Shown: positions 7,335 through 16,500 of the stretch, piece after piece
How positions within the stretch are numbered: the first letter of the stretch is position 1
Layout: each line of letters starts with the position of its first letter
DNA from: Marinobacterium arenosum
GTDB lineage: Bacteria > Pseudomonadota > Gammaproteobacteria > Pseudomonadales > Balneatricaceae
Assembly (NCBI RefSeq): GCF_019795155.1
Contig: NZ_JAILYN010000029.1
Span: 1-60,037, forward strand
DNA: 60,037 nucleotides
Direction of reading: 5' to 3'
Made by a program: the position numbers and the translations under genes
Notes under the pieces: model-generated
Database searches by the model: none
What the model was told of the DNA's origin: nothing
Seen by the model: only the letters and a program-made list of their open reading frames with translations

Positions 7335-8726
7335 TTAAACGCTTTTCTTAACGTGGAACGACTTCGGTCGGGTCAGGTGTTCGTAACCCAGCGTCGATAG
7401 GGTGCAGCCGCGGCCGGAGTTCTTGACGCCGGTCCAGGCCAGTGCCGGGTCCAGGTAGTCGCAGCGGTTGACGAAGAAGGTGCCGGTGTTGACCTGCTCA
7501 CCGATCGCCACGCCGGCTTCGATATCCTTGGTGAATACCGAAGCGGTCAGGCCGAACTCGGAATCGTTCATCAGGGCGATCGCTTCCTCATCGCCGTTGA
7601 CCTTCTGGATGCCGACCACCGGGCCGAAAGACTCTTCGGTCATCACCCGCATGCTGTGATCCACCTCGGTCAGCAGCTGCGGTGCCAGGTAGGCGCTGCC
7701 CGGCTGGTCCAGCTCGAACAGGGCCGGATCGATCTGTGCCTTGGCGCCCTTGGCCACCGCGTCGGCAACCTGCTCGCGTACGAAGTCGGCAGCGGAGGCG
7801 CGCACCAACGGCCCCAGCGTGGTTTCCGGATCGTCGGAGCGGCCCAGCTTGTACTGCTTGACCAGCTCGACCGCCTTGGCGACAAACGCGTCATGGATGG
7901 ACGCATCCACGTAGATCCGCTCGATACCGCAGCAGGACTGGCCGGAGTTGAAGAAGGCGCCGTCGATGGTGGTTTCCACCGCGTGGTCGATATCGGCATC
8001 GGCGCGCACGTAGGCCGGGTCCTTGCCGCCCAATTCCAGACCGACACCGATAAAACGACCGGCAGCGGCTTTCTCGACCATCGCGCCGCCCGGTACCGAA
8101 CCGGTGAAGCAGACATGGTTGACCTGCTCGGCCTGGATCACCTGCTCGGTGTCGGCATGGGACAGGTGCAGGTACTGGAATACGCCTTCCGGCAGGCCGG
8201 CGGCTGCAAACGCTTCGGCAATCCGCTCGGCGCACAGCGGTGTCTGTGCGGAGTGTTTCAGCAGCACGCTGTTACCGGCCATGATCGCCGGCACGATGGC
8301 GTTTACAGAGGTCAGGTACGGGTAGTTCCACGGGGCGATCACGAACACCACGCCCAGCGCTTCGCGCTTGATGTAGCGGTCGAAGCCTTCCTTGTGCGGT
8401 ACCTGCACCGGCGCCAGCGCCTGTTCGGCGGCGTCGATCATGTAGCGGGCACGTTCTTCGAAACCACCCACTTCACCGGCGCCGTAGCGGATCGGCCGGC
8501 CCATCATCCAGGACAGCTCCTCGCCGATCTGCTCCTTGTTGGCGACGAAGGAGTCGACCATCTTGCTGCAGATCGCGGCGCGCTCGGCCAGCGGTACCTT
8601 TTTCCAGCTCTGCTGGGCGCTGGCGGCCTTGCTCAGGGCCTGGCTGATCTCATCCTGAGAGGCGTAATCACGGGTAACGTAAACGGAGCCGTCGATCGGC
8701 GAAATCGTTTTCAGCTGGTTGCTCAT
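7335..8726 (-). CDS. NAD(P)-dependent aldehyde dehydrogenase
   Basis: The protein has about 463 residues. FVIAPWNYPY, ELGGKDPAYV (catalytic Glu near 232) and NSGQSCCG (catalytic Cys near 264) show an active ALDH-superfamily enzyme converting an aldehyde to its acid. ATG 8726 is taken as the start; an in-frame TTG at 8741 would add five residues and neither has a strong ribosome site. It follows the ligase gene by 87 bp on the same strand. In the proposed pathway it oxidises the aldehyde made by the Fe-dependent dehydrogenase. The substrate cannot be read from sequence alone. Confidence 0.93.
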   Translation of the reverse strand: MSNQLKTISPIDGSVYVTRDYASQDEISQALSKAASAQQSWKKVPLAERAAICSKMVDSFVANKEQIGEELSWMMGRPIRYGAGEVGGFEERARYMIDAAEQALAPVQVPHKEGFDRYIKREALGVVFVIAPWNYPYLTSVNAIVPAIMAGNSVLLKHSAQTPLCAERIAEAFAAAGLPEGVFQYLHLSHADTEQVIQAEQVNHVCFTGSVPGGAMVEKAAAGRFIGVGLELGGKDPAYVRADADIDHAVETTIDGAFFNSGQSCCGIERIYVDASIHDAFVAKAVELVKQYKLGRSDDPETTLGPLVRASAADFVREQVADAVAKGAKAQIDPALFELDQPGSAYLAPQLLTEVDHSMRVMTEESFGPVVGIQKVNGDEEAIALMNDSEFGLTASVFTKDIEAGVAIGEQVNTGTFFVNRCDYLDPALAWTGVKNSGRGCTLSTLGYEHLTRPKSFHVKKSV

Positions 8727-8813
8727 TTGAATTTCACTCAACTAAACAGGGTAACTTTTTAAACCGGATAATACGGGTCAAATCGGGGTGGCGGGGCGCC
8801 CCCGCCACCGGCA

Positions 8814-10193
8814 TCAGATAATTTCGAAGTAGCGTTCCAGCTCCCAGTCGGTGATGTGTTTGCGGAACTCGCGGCCTTCCCATTCGCGGGTGGCGGCATA
8901 GTGTTCCACAAACTCGTTACCGAACAGTTCACGGGCAACCTCCGACTGGCGCAGTGCCGTGGATGCGTCGAACAGGGTCTGCGGCAACGCCAGGCTCTGC
9001 GGGTGCTGCTGGTCGTAGGCGTTACCTTTGACCTGGGCTTCCGGCTCCATCTCATGCTCGATGCCGTACAGGCCGGCGGCCAGCGAGGCGGCCAGGGTGA
9101 TGTACGGGTTGGCGTCGGCGGAGCCGAGACGGAACTCGACCCGTTGAGATTTGGCGGAACCCGGAATCACGCGCAGGGCGGTGGTGCGGTTCTCGACACC
9201 CCAGGTGGCGTCGGTCGGCGCCCAGAAGCCCGGAATCAGGCGCGAGTAGGAGTTGACGGTCTGCGCCATCATCACCAGGAACTGCGGCATCAATTTTTGC
9301 TGGCCGGCGATGAAGTGGCGCTGCTGCTTGCTCATGTTGTACGGCTGGTCCGGATCGTAGAACACCGAGCCGGAACCGTCCTTGTTGTACAGCGACATAT
9401 GGATGTGACCGGACTGGCCCGGGTAGTCGTTGGACCACTTGGCCATGAAGGTGGCCATCATGTCGTTGCGCTGCGCCCAGACCTTGGTGAAGGTCTTGAA
9501 CAGCGCCGCCTTGTCGGCTGCGTCTGCGGCGTTGTCGACTTCGATCGCCGCTTCCAGTACGCCCGGGCCGGTTTCGGTATGCAGACCTTCGATCGGGAAG
9601 TCCATCTGCTCGCCCAGCTCCAGCAGCGAGTGGTACAGCTCGGCGTGGGTTGAGCCGCGCAGTACGGAGTAGCCGAAGAAGCCCGGGGTGATCGGCTTCA
9701 GGTTGCGGAAGCCCTTCTCGCGGATGGAATCCGGCGTTTCGTTGAACAGGAAGAACTCGTACTCGAAAGCGGCCTTGGCGCTGAAGCCCATATCGTCCGC
9801 TTTCTGCAGTACCCGGCTCAGCAGGTTACGCGGGCACAGCTTGGCGGCTTCGCCGTCGAACTCGCACAGGAACAGCAGCATGCCCGGCTCGAACGGAATG
9901 TCGCGGCAGCTGTGCGGCAGCACCCGTACCGGCGCATCCGGGTAACCGGTGTGCCAGCCGGTGTATTTAACATCGGTGTTTTCATACAGCTGGTCGTTGG
10001 AATCCCACCCCAGTACTACGTCACAGAACGCGAAACCGCTATCCAGCGAGGAGAAGAATTTCTCGCGGCTCATGTACTTGCCACGCATGATGCCGTCGAT
10101 ATCGTGCAGGCCGACTTTGACGTATTTCAGGCCACGCTCTTCAACGATTCGCTTTGCATCGGCGACGGTTTTGACATCTCTTGGGTTCATCAT
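8814..10193 (-). CDS. Glutamine synthetase-family gamma-glutamyl-amine ligase
   Basis: The 459-residue protein has a GS beta-grasp N-domain (VKVGLHDIDGIMRGKYM) and catalytic domain: FEYEFFLF, HTETGPGVLEAAI, QSGHIHMSL and NPYITLAASLAAGL. Length and context fit the PuuA/IpuC/GlnA4-like ligases, which join glutamate to a primary amine using ATP, rather than housekeeping GlnA. It sits between an ethanolamine-type permease and two dehydrogenases, so the amine is probably an amino-alcohol such as ethanolamine (inference). The start has AAGAAGG upstream; ATG 10193 and ATG 10190 are tandem. Substrate identity is the main uncertainty. Confidence 0.88.
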   Translation of the reverse strand: MMNPRDVKTVADAKRIVEERGLKYVKVGLHDIDGIMRGKYMSREKFFSSLDSGFAFCDVVLGWDSNDQLYENTDVKYTGWHTGYPDAPVRVLPHSCRDIPFEPGMLLFLCEFDGEAAKLCPRNLLSRVLQKADDMGFSAKAAFEYEFFLFNETPDSIREKGFRNLKPITPGFFGYSVLRGSTHAELYHSLLELGEQMDFPIEGLHTETGPGVLEAAIEVDNAADAADKAALFKTFTKVWAQRNDMMATFMAKWSNDYPGQSGHIHMSLYNKDGSGSVFYDPDQPYNMSKQQRHFIAGQQKLMPQFLVMMAQTVNSYSRLIPGFWAPTDATWGVENRTTALRVIPGSAKSQRVEFRLGSADANPYITLAASLAAGLYGIEHEMEPEAQVKGNAYDQQHPQSLALPQTLFDASTALRQSEVARELFGNEFVEHYAATREWEGREFRKHITDWELERYFEII

Positions 10194-10282
10194 CTTGGGT
10201 GCCTTCTTATAGTTGTTTGAACCAGATTGCAGGAAGGGATCTGTTTCTTATGAAAATCAAATCGCTTTCTGGAATCCGCTTG

Positions 10283-10324
10283 TTTCAGGTTTCAGGTTTC
10301 AGGTTTCAGGTTTCAGGTTTCAGG
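10283..10324. repeat. Heptanucleotide microsatellite (TTTCAGG)6
   Basis: Six perfect head-to-tail copies of TTTCAGG lie in the 182-bp gap between the permease stop and the ligase start, followed by a T-run. The copy number may vary between isolates. It falls in the transcribed spacer of the catabolic set. Confidence 0.9.
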
Positions 10325-10335
10325 TTTTTGGGCGG

Positions 10336-10360
10336 GCTGCCACCCCGGCGGGGTGGCAGC
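10336..10360 (-). terminator. Strong hairpin just after the permease gene
   Basis: A perfect 11-bp stem (GCTGCCACCCC / GGGGTGGCAGC, 3-base loop) begins 16 bp past the permease stop. No T-run follows on the minus strand, so it may attenuate or protect the permease mRNA end rather than terminate fully. Confidence 0.5.
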
Positions 10361-10375
10361 ACCTGCTTATATCGC

Positions 10376-11815
10376 TTAGTTGGACAGCTCGGCTTCCGCC
10401 TGGGCGATCGCTTCGAACTCCTCTTCCGGTGCCTGGGCAACCAGGTGATGCCGGCTGTAGAAGCCGAAGTAGGCCACCATGATGGCGTAGAACACCGCAC
10501 TCCACAGGGCCGCTTCCTGGCTCACCACGAAGGTGGACGCAAAGGCGATGATCGACAGGATGAACGCCACGCCGGAGGTGAAAGTACCGCCCGGAGTTTT
10601 GTACGGACGCTCCAGTTCCGGCTCCTTGTTACGCAGGATGATGTGCGACAGCGTCATCATCGCGTAGGAGATGGTGGCGCCGAATACCGCCATGGTGATC
10701 ATCAGGTCACCTTCGCCGGTCAGCGACAGCAGGAAGCCGATCACGCCCGGTACCACCAGCGCCATGGTCGGCACCTTGCGCTCGCCGGTCACCGACAGGA
10801 AGCGCGGCAGGTAGCCGGCACGGGACAGTGCGAACACCTGGCGGGAGTAGGCGTAGATGATCGAGAAGAAGGAGGCGATCAGGCCGGCCAGGCCAACCAG
10901 GTTGACGAAGGTGGCTGCGGTGGAGTCTTCACCGTAAACCGCCTGCAGCGCGCCAACCAGCGGTGCGCCGTGGTCTTTCATCGCATCGGCGCCGGCGATA
11001 CCCGGGGCCAGGAACAGTACGCAGCCACCGAAGATCAGCAGGATGATCATCGCGGTGATGATCCCCTTCGGCATATCGCGGGCCGGGTCTTCGGTCTCTT
11101 CAGCGGCCAGCGGCACGCCTTCCACCGCAAGGAACAGCCACATCGCGAACGGCAACGCCGCCCAGATACCCATGTAGCCCTGCGGCAGGAAGCTGCTGGA
11201 ACCGGCCACGTCCGGGTTGGGGGCGATATCGAACAGGTTGTCGACACTGAAATACGGCAGCGCACCGAAGATGAACACCAGGATCGCCGCAGCAGCGATG
11301 GCGGTGATCACCATCATGATCTTCAACGCTTCACCGGCGCCCCACAGGTGGATACCGACGAAGATGGCGTAGAAGGCGGCGTAGACCATCGGCCCGTTCC
11401 AGCCGAACAGTTCGTTGACGTAACCGCCAATGAAGATGGCGATAGCCGCCGGTGCGATGGCGTATTCCAGCAGGATTGCGGTACCGGTCAGGTAGCCGCC
11501 CCAGGGGCCCATGGCACGTCGTGCGAAGGAGTAACCACCGCCGGCAGTCGGCAGGGAGGAGGAGAGCTCAGCCAGAGTGAGCACCTTGAAGGTGTACATG
11601 ATCGCCATGGCGATAGTGGCCAGCAGCATGCCGCCGAAGCCACCCTGTTCCAGACCGAAGTTCCAACCGGCGAAGTCGCCGGAGATCACATAGGAGACCC
11701 CCAGGCTCGCCAGCAGGATCCAGCCGGCCGCACCTTTTTTCAGCTGGCGCTGCTGAAGGTAGTCGTTCGATACCTTCTCATATTCGACGGAGCTACTCGC
11801 ATGTGTATCTGCCAT
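10376..11815 (-). CDS. APC-family amino acid/ethanolamine permease
   Basis: The 479-residue protein has about 12 hydrophobic segments. The N-terminal transport motif GVSYVISGDFAGWNFGLEQG and SLPTAGGGYSFARRAMGPWGG match the ethanolamine permease branch of the APC superfamily. It would import an amine or amino-alcohol by proton or cation symport. ATG 11815 is preferred because CGAGGAC lies about 9 nt upstream; the frame is open further upstream without a better start. It is first in the catabolic set, so uptake precedes the ligase. Whether the substrate is ethanolamine itself is inferred from family resemblance. Confidence 0.85.
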   Translation of the reverse strand: MADTHASSSVEYEKVSNDYLQQRQLKKGAAGWILLASLGVSYVISGDFAGWNFGLEQGGFGGMLLATIAMAIMYTFKVLTLAELSSSLPTAGGGYSFARRAMGPWGGYLTGTAILLEYAIAPAAIAIFIGGYVNELFGWNGPMVYAAFYAIFVGIHLWGAGEALKIMMVITAIAAAAILVFIFGALPYFSVDNLFDIAPNPDVAGSSSFLPQGYMGIWAALPFAMWLFLAVEGVPLAAEETEDPARDMPKGIITAMIILLIFGGCVLFLAPGIAGADAMKDHGAPLVGALQAVYGEDSTAATFVNLVGLAGLIASFFSIIYAYSRQVFALSRAGYLPRFLSVTGERKVPTMALVVPGVIGFLLSLTGEGDLMITMAVFGATISYAMMTLSHIILRNKEPELERPYKTPGGTFTSGVAFILSIIAFASTFVVSQEAALWSAVFYAIMVAYFGFYSRHHLVAQAPEEEFEAIAQAEAELSN

Positions 11816-12292
11816 CTTATTCGTCCTCGTAGACTTGTTTTTATTGTTTGCATCGGCCATCGGCGCGATACGGGACACAGCACATTGATGGCTGCATTCG
11901 GCTCCACAGCTCATCAACGCGATAGAACCATCCTAGTGGAGCCTGCCGAGCGATGACAAAGCAGGATCAACAGGAGCGTTGGGTTACTATCGTATTTTTT
12001 AATAGTTTATTAACCTATTGAAAATAAATGGAAATGTCGATGCTTTGCGGTGCTTTTAAAGCGCCCGAAAACAGTGCGTGTTAGCGTAAGCCGGGCAGTT
12101 TTGGGGCGTGAATGAAGAAACCGTCATCTTGCCGACAGTCAGCATCGATTTTTTTGATAACGAGCCATTAGACTTTGGTCTTGGTGCGGCCTGATCCAGG
12201 CCATGGTCAGGTGATAGACCGCAAAAGCGCAGGGTGTCGATTAGAAGCGCCCTGATGGTAGGTTGGTGGTGAACATAGCGAACCCCAACACC
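11816..12292. other. Intergenic region upstream of the permease
   Basis: No gene is seen. The stretch 11985-12035 is AT-rich and may carry the promoter of the catabolic set, but no convincing sigma-54 or sigma-70 site stands out. Near 12258-12291 a GTAGGTTGGTGGTGAAC / GCGAACCCCAAC palindrome-like element of a common proteobacterial intergenic type overlaps the end of the next gene and may act as its terminator. Confidence 0.4.
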
Positions 12293-13033
12293 CTAGCTAC
12301 CCCAGAGCTGCTTCAATAGCTCGGTGGTACGGGCGGCCGGGTTCTGGCGGATCAATTTCTCCTCCGCCGCCAGTTTCAGGAACAGCCCATCCAGCGCGGA
12401 CTGGGTGACATGCTCGGTCAGGTCCAGCTCAAGCGATTGGCCGACCAGCGGCAGTGACGCCGCCTCGCTGGCCAGGGTGTTGTAGTAGCGGGTGGCGCCG
12501 ACCTGGTTCAGCGAATCGCTGATCACCGGGCGAAACAGTTCGGCAATCTGCGGGCCGGTCTTTTCGCGGAAATACTGGGTGGCGGCATCGTCCGGCCCCT
12601 GGTAGATCCGCTTGGCATCCTCGAAACTCATCTGCTTGATCGCATCCAGCACCAGCCCGGTCGCCTGGGGCGCCGCCTGCTCGGCGGCGCGGCTGAGGCT
12701 GGTGTCGAACTGATCGACCAGGTCGGCCAGGCCGTACTTGCGCAGGATGCCGCTGATGGTTTCGATACTGGCCGGCAGCGGGATGCGGATCTGGCTGTCG
12801 TCCAGATAGCCGCCCGGCTGGGCGATCCGCTCGATCGCCCGTTCGCTGCCGACCGCCAGCGCCTCTTTCAAACCGTCGATCAGGGTGGCGTTGCTCAGCT
12901 GCTGACCCTGCTCAGCCGGTTGCTGTTGCAACAGACTGCCGGCCGATTCCTTGGCCTTGTCCAGCAGATCACCCCAACCGGCCTGGCCGGATAACGGGAG
13001 TAACAGTAAAGCGGCAGCGAGTACCTTGCGCAT
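12293..13033 (-). CDS. DUF4197 domain periplasmic protein
   Basis: The 246-residue protein has a signal peptide (MRKVLAAALLLLPLSGQAG) and a largely helical body with LIDGLKEALAVGSERAIERI and GPDDAATQYFREKT, the hallmarks of DUF4197. The function of the family is unknown. It is monocistronic here, with GGACCTCTCC before the ATG. It has no clear link to the neighbours, which are a catabolic operon and a giant secreted protein. Confidence 0.88.
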   Translation of the reverse strand: MRKVLAAALLLLPLSGQAGWGDLLDKAKESAGSLLQQQPAEQGQQLSNATLIDGLKEALAVGSERAIERIAQPGGYLDDSQIRIPLPASIETISGILRKYGLADLVDQFDTSLSRAAEQAAPQATGLVLDAIKQMSFEDAKRIYQGPDDAATQYFREKTGPQIAELFRPVISDSLNQVGATRYYNTLASEAASLPLVGQSLELDLTEHVTQSALDGLFLKLAAEEKLIRQNPAARTTELLKQLWGS

Positions 13034-13521
13034 TGGAGAGGTCCTGGGAGGGGATGGAGGTACTCTCTATTCTAGAGCAGTCTGCTGCGATGGCGGGTTG
13101 TTCAAAGAAATCTCATCGCCGGATTGGAGGCTCATGAATAGTGGGTACAGTTACTAGGCGAAAATATCGATCATTTCTCTGTATGTCTGACGCACTACGC
13201 GGGAGGCGCGCCCCGCCAGGTTCGTCAATCCGGCGAGTCGCTTGATAACCGCCTGCGGCGGTGGCGCCCCGGGTGACGCCCTACATTTGATCCGCCGAGC
13301 CTTGTTGCGCCGGCCAGTTGGTAGGTTGCGATTATAAGCCTGTAGCAGCGCGCTCCGCGCGCGATGAATGCTATTTACGGAATCGAAAAACCTTGGATTA
13401 CGACACCCGAAGCGCAGATAAAGACCGCTATGTCGATACTTAACAGCATGGTGCCTCGAGCCGCGGAAACTTGTAGCCCAGGATTAAACGGCAAGGCACA
13501 CAACTGTGATGTGACTTAAGA
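13034..13521. other. Intergenic, with dispersed repeats and a 3' flank shared with giant 3
   Basis: No gene is seen. It holds a dispersed element (AACCGCCTGCGGCGGTGGCG..., 13247-13284) and one REP-like palindrome (13341-13364). From about 13250 to 13575 the sequence is clearly homologous to 35910-36233, the 3' flank of giant 3; shared strings include AACAGCATGGTGCCTCG and TTTTCAGACT. Confidence 0.75.
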
Positions 13522-13546
13522 AAGGGGCGTCGGAAGGCCGCCCCTT
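13522..13546 (-). terminator. Terminator of giant gene 1
   Basis: AAGGGGCG and CGCCCCTT form an 8-bp perfect stem 20 bp past the stop. On the minus strand it is followed by TCTTAAG. A homologous hairpin lies after giant 3 (36175-36199). Confidence 0.7.
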
Positions 13547-13565
13547 GATGGATAGCTTTCCGTTT

Positions 13566-16500
13566 TCAGACTGAAAGCAACTCCCAGGAGGCGCCAAGCA
13601 CATACAGGGTTACTAGGTCGGTGTGGTTATACACATCATAGGTTTTCCCATCGATCGCGACATTGCTTACCAGACTCCAGCCGCTATCGGTAGTTCTGAA
13701 GCTGTCTTCACCGTCTCCGACGACCATCAGCTGGTGACGACCGGCGTAATCGCCGCTGGCTTCGAAGGTGTTAAAGCCAGCCATATCGATCACATCGGCC
13801 GCCGTCAGCATCAGACGGTTATCGCCCGCGCCGGTCAGGTCGATTTTCTCGACACTGTCGATACGGCTACCTCCGGTGGGGTTGGCGCCGGCCTGGTTGG
13901 CGATAGCGGTGAGGTCCAGTGTCAGACCGCTGCCCGAGAGTTCGAGGGTGTCGAGTCCGCTGCCGCCGTCGATACGGGCCAGCTGGCCGTCGTTGCCGCC
14001 TTGGCCGTAGTTCGATTCAAGCGCGGTGATCATGGTGCCATCGATAACGAAGCGGTCGTCGCCCGCACCGCCATAGAGTACGCTGGCGGCGGTGGCGGTC
14101 AGGCTGTCATCGCCAAGCCCACCGACCAGGGTGGCGGCGCTGCCGCCGTCACTGAAGCTGTCGTCCTCTGCCGTACCCAACTGGTCCACCGCCGTTTGGT
14201 TGAAGGCGCCATCGGTGGCGCCGAAGATTACATAGCTTTTGCCGGCGTTTGAGGTATTGTTCGGGGAAGCGTATGGGGCGCCGACGATCAGGTCGGCCAG
14301 GCCGTCGCCGTTGACATCGCCGGCCGCGGCGACGCTCCAGCCGCTGCTGTCGTCTGACGCCTCGCCGTTGATCGCGAAACCGCCGTCGCCGCCGGCGATG
14401 GTAGCCAGATCGATGGCATTGGTGTTATCCGCCTTGCCGAATACCAGATAGCTTTTGCCGGCGTTTGAGTTACCATTCGGGTCTGCGCCTAGGGCGCCGA
14501 CGATCAGGTCGGCCAGGCCGTCGCCGTTGACATCGCCGGCCGCGGCGACGCTGTAACCGCTGTTGTCGTCTGCCGACTCGCCGTTGATTGCGAACCCGCC
14601 TGTGCCGCCGGCGACGGTAGCCAGATCGATGGCCTCGGTGTTATCCGTCTTGCCGAATACCAGATAGCTTTTGCCGGCTTCAAAGCCACCGTTCGGGTCA
14701 GCGGATGGGGCGCCGACGATCAGATCGGCCAGGCCGTCGCCGTTGACATCGCCGGCCGCGGCGACGCTCCAGCCACTGTTGTCCCATTCCGCCTCGCCGT
14801 TGATCACGAACCCGCCGTCGCCCATGGCGGAGAGATTCACAGCGGTGTTATCCGCCTTGCCGAATACCAGATAGCTTTTGCCGGCGTTTGAGGTATTGTT
14901 CGGGGCAGCGTATGGGGCGCTGACGATCATGTCGGCCAGGCCGTCGCCGTTGACATCGCCGGCCGCGGCGACCCTGTAGCCACTGTTGTCCCATTCCGCC
15001 TCGCCGTTGATCACGAACCCGCCGTCGCCCATGGCGGAGAGATTCACAGCGGTGTTATCCGCCTTGCCGAATACCAGATAGCTTTTGCCGGCGTCTGAGT
15101 TACCGTTCGGGTCAGCGCCTATGGCGCCGACGATCAGGTCGGCCAGGCCGTCGCCGTTGACATCGCCGGCCGCGGCGATGCTGTGGCCGCTCAGGTCGCC
15201 TTGCGCGTCGCCGTTGATCACGAACCCGCCGTTGCCATTGGCGATCTCGGCCAGATCGACGGCATCGGTGTTATCTGCCTTGCCGAATACCAGATAGCTT
15301 TTGCCGGCGTTTGAGGTATTGTTCGGGTCAGCGTATAGGGCGCCGACGATCAGGTCGGCCAGGCCGTCGCCGTTGACATCGCCGGCCGCGGCGACGCTCC
15401 AGCCACTGTTGTCGTTTTCCGCCTCGCTGTTGATCACGAAACCGCCATTGCCATTGGCGACCTCGGCCAGGTCGACGGCATCGGTGTTATTCGCCTTGCC
15501 GAATACCAGATAGCTTTTGCCGGCGTTTGAGGTATTGTTCGGGTCAGCGTATAGGGCGCCGACGATCAGGTCGGCCAGGCCGTCGCCGTTGACATCGCCG
15601 GCCGCGGCGACGCTGTAGCCGCTGGTGTCGCCTGCCGCCTCGCCGTTGATCACGAAACCGCCTGTGCCGGCGGCGATTGCAGAAAGCTCGATGGGGGGCG
15701 GTGGGGTGATGGTGACCGTGCCGTTGGCGGCCGATGACAGGTTACCCGTCGGATCCACTGTGTAGACCTTATAGCTGCCATCCACCAAGCCCGTTGCCGC
15801 CAGTGCGGTATCGCTGTTGGCGGCGGTGATTGCCACGCTGTTCCACAGATCGTCGTTAGCGTCGGTGATATCGGCCAGCTTGGTTACCGTAACGTTGCTG
15901 TTGACCAGGTAGGCGGTACCGATCTCGCTGCTCTGCATGGTGGCACTGCCGCTGTTGTTGATGGTGGCGGCGGTGACGGTGGCGGTCGGGGCGACGGTAT
16001 CAACCAACTCCAATGCAACGTAAAGGGTATTGGGATAGCTGTCTTCGTAGTCCTGGACGAAGCCATATTCCATGTAGATACCGGCGTGGCCCGAATTCGA
16101 CGGTGTGGCCGACCAGTAGACGGAGAAGGGATTCCACCCCGAGGGAGTACCGTTGAGGTCAAAACCCGTCCCCGTGCCATTATAGGCGTCCCAGATCGCC
16201 AGCAGGCCGTCGTAGGTGCCGTTGGGTTCGCCGGCCGGGTTGTTACCGACCGCAGTGCCGGGGCGAGAGTTCTCGGTAAGTGGTGACTCGCCGATGGTCG
16301 GCAGCGCCAACTTGACGCCGTTCAGCTCGGCATAGCGGTAGGTATTGTCGGTGTCCACGTTTTCGTACAGGCCGTCATTATTGTTATCGGTCGCGCCCGT
16401 TTTCCGATTTCCATCAATATCGAATACAAAAATACTGTCCAGCTCATCGTGCGTGGCATCGTCCTTGCCGCCGTTCAGGCTGCCAGTGTTGGCGCTGGTG

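Noticed and set aside
10181-11956. A 591-codon plus-strand frame opposite the permease
   Set aside because: Shadow frame. The Arg/Gln/His-rich translation is typical of the complement of membrane-protein codons, and it runs through the TTTCAGG microsatellite.
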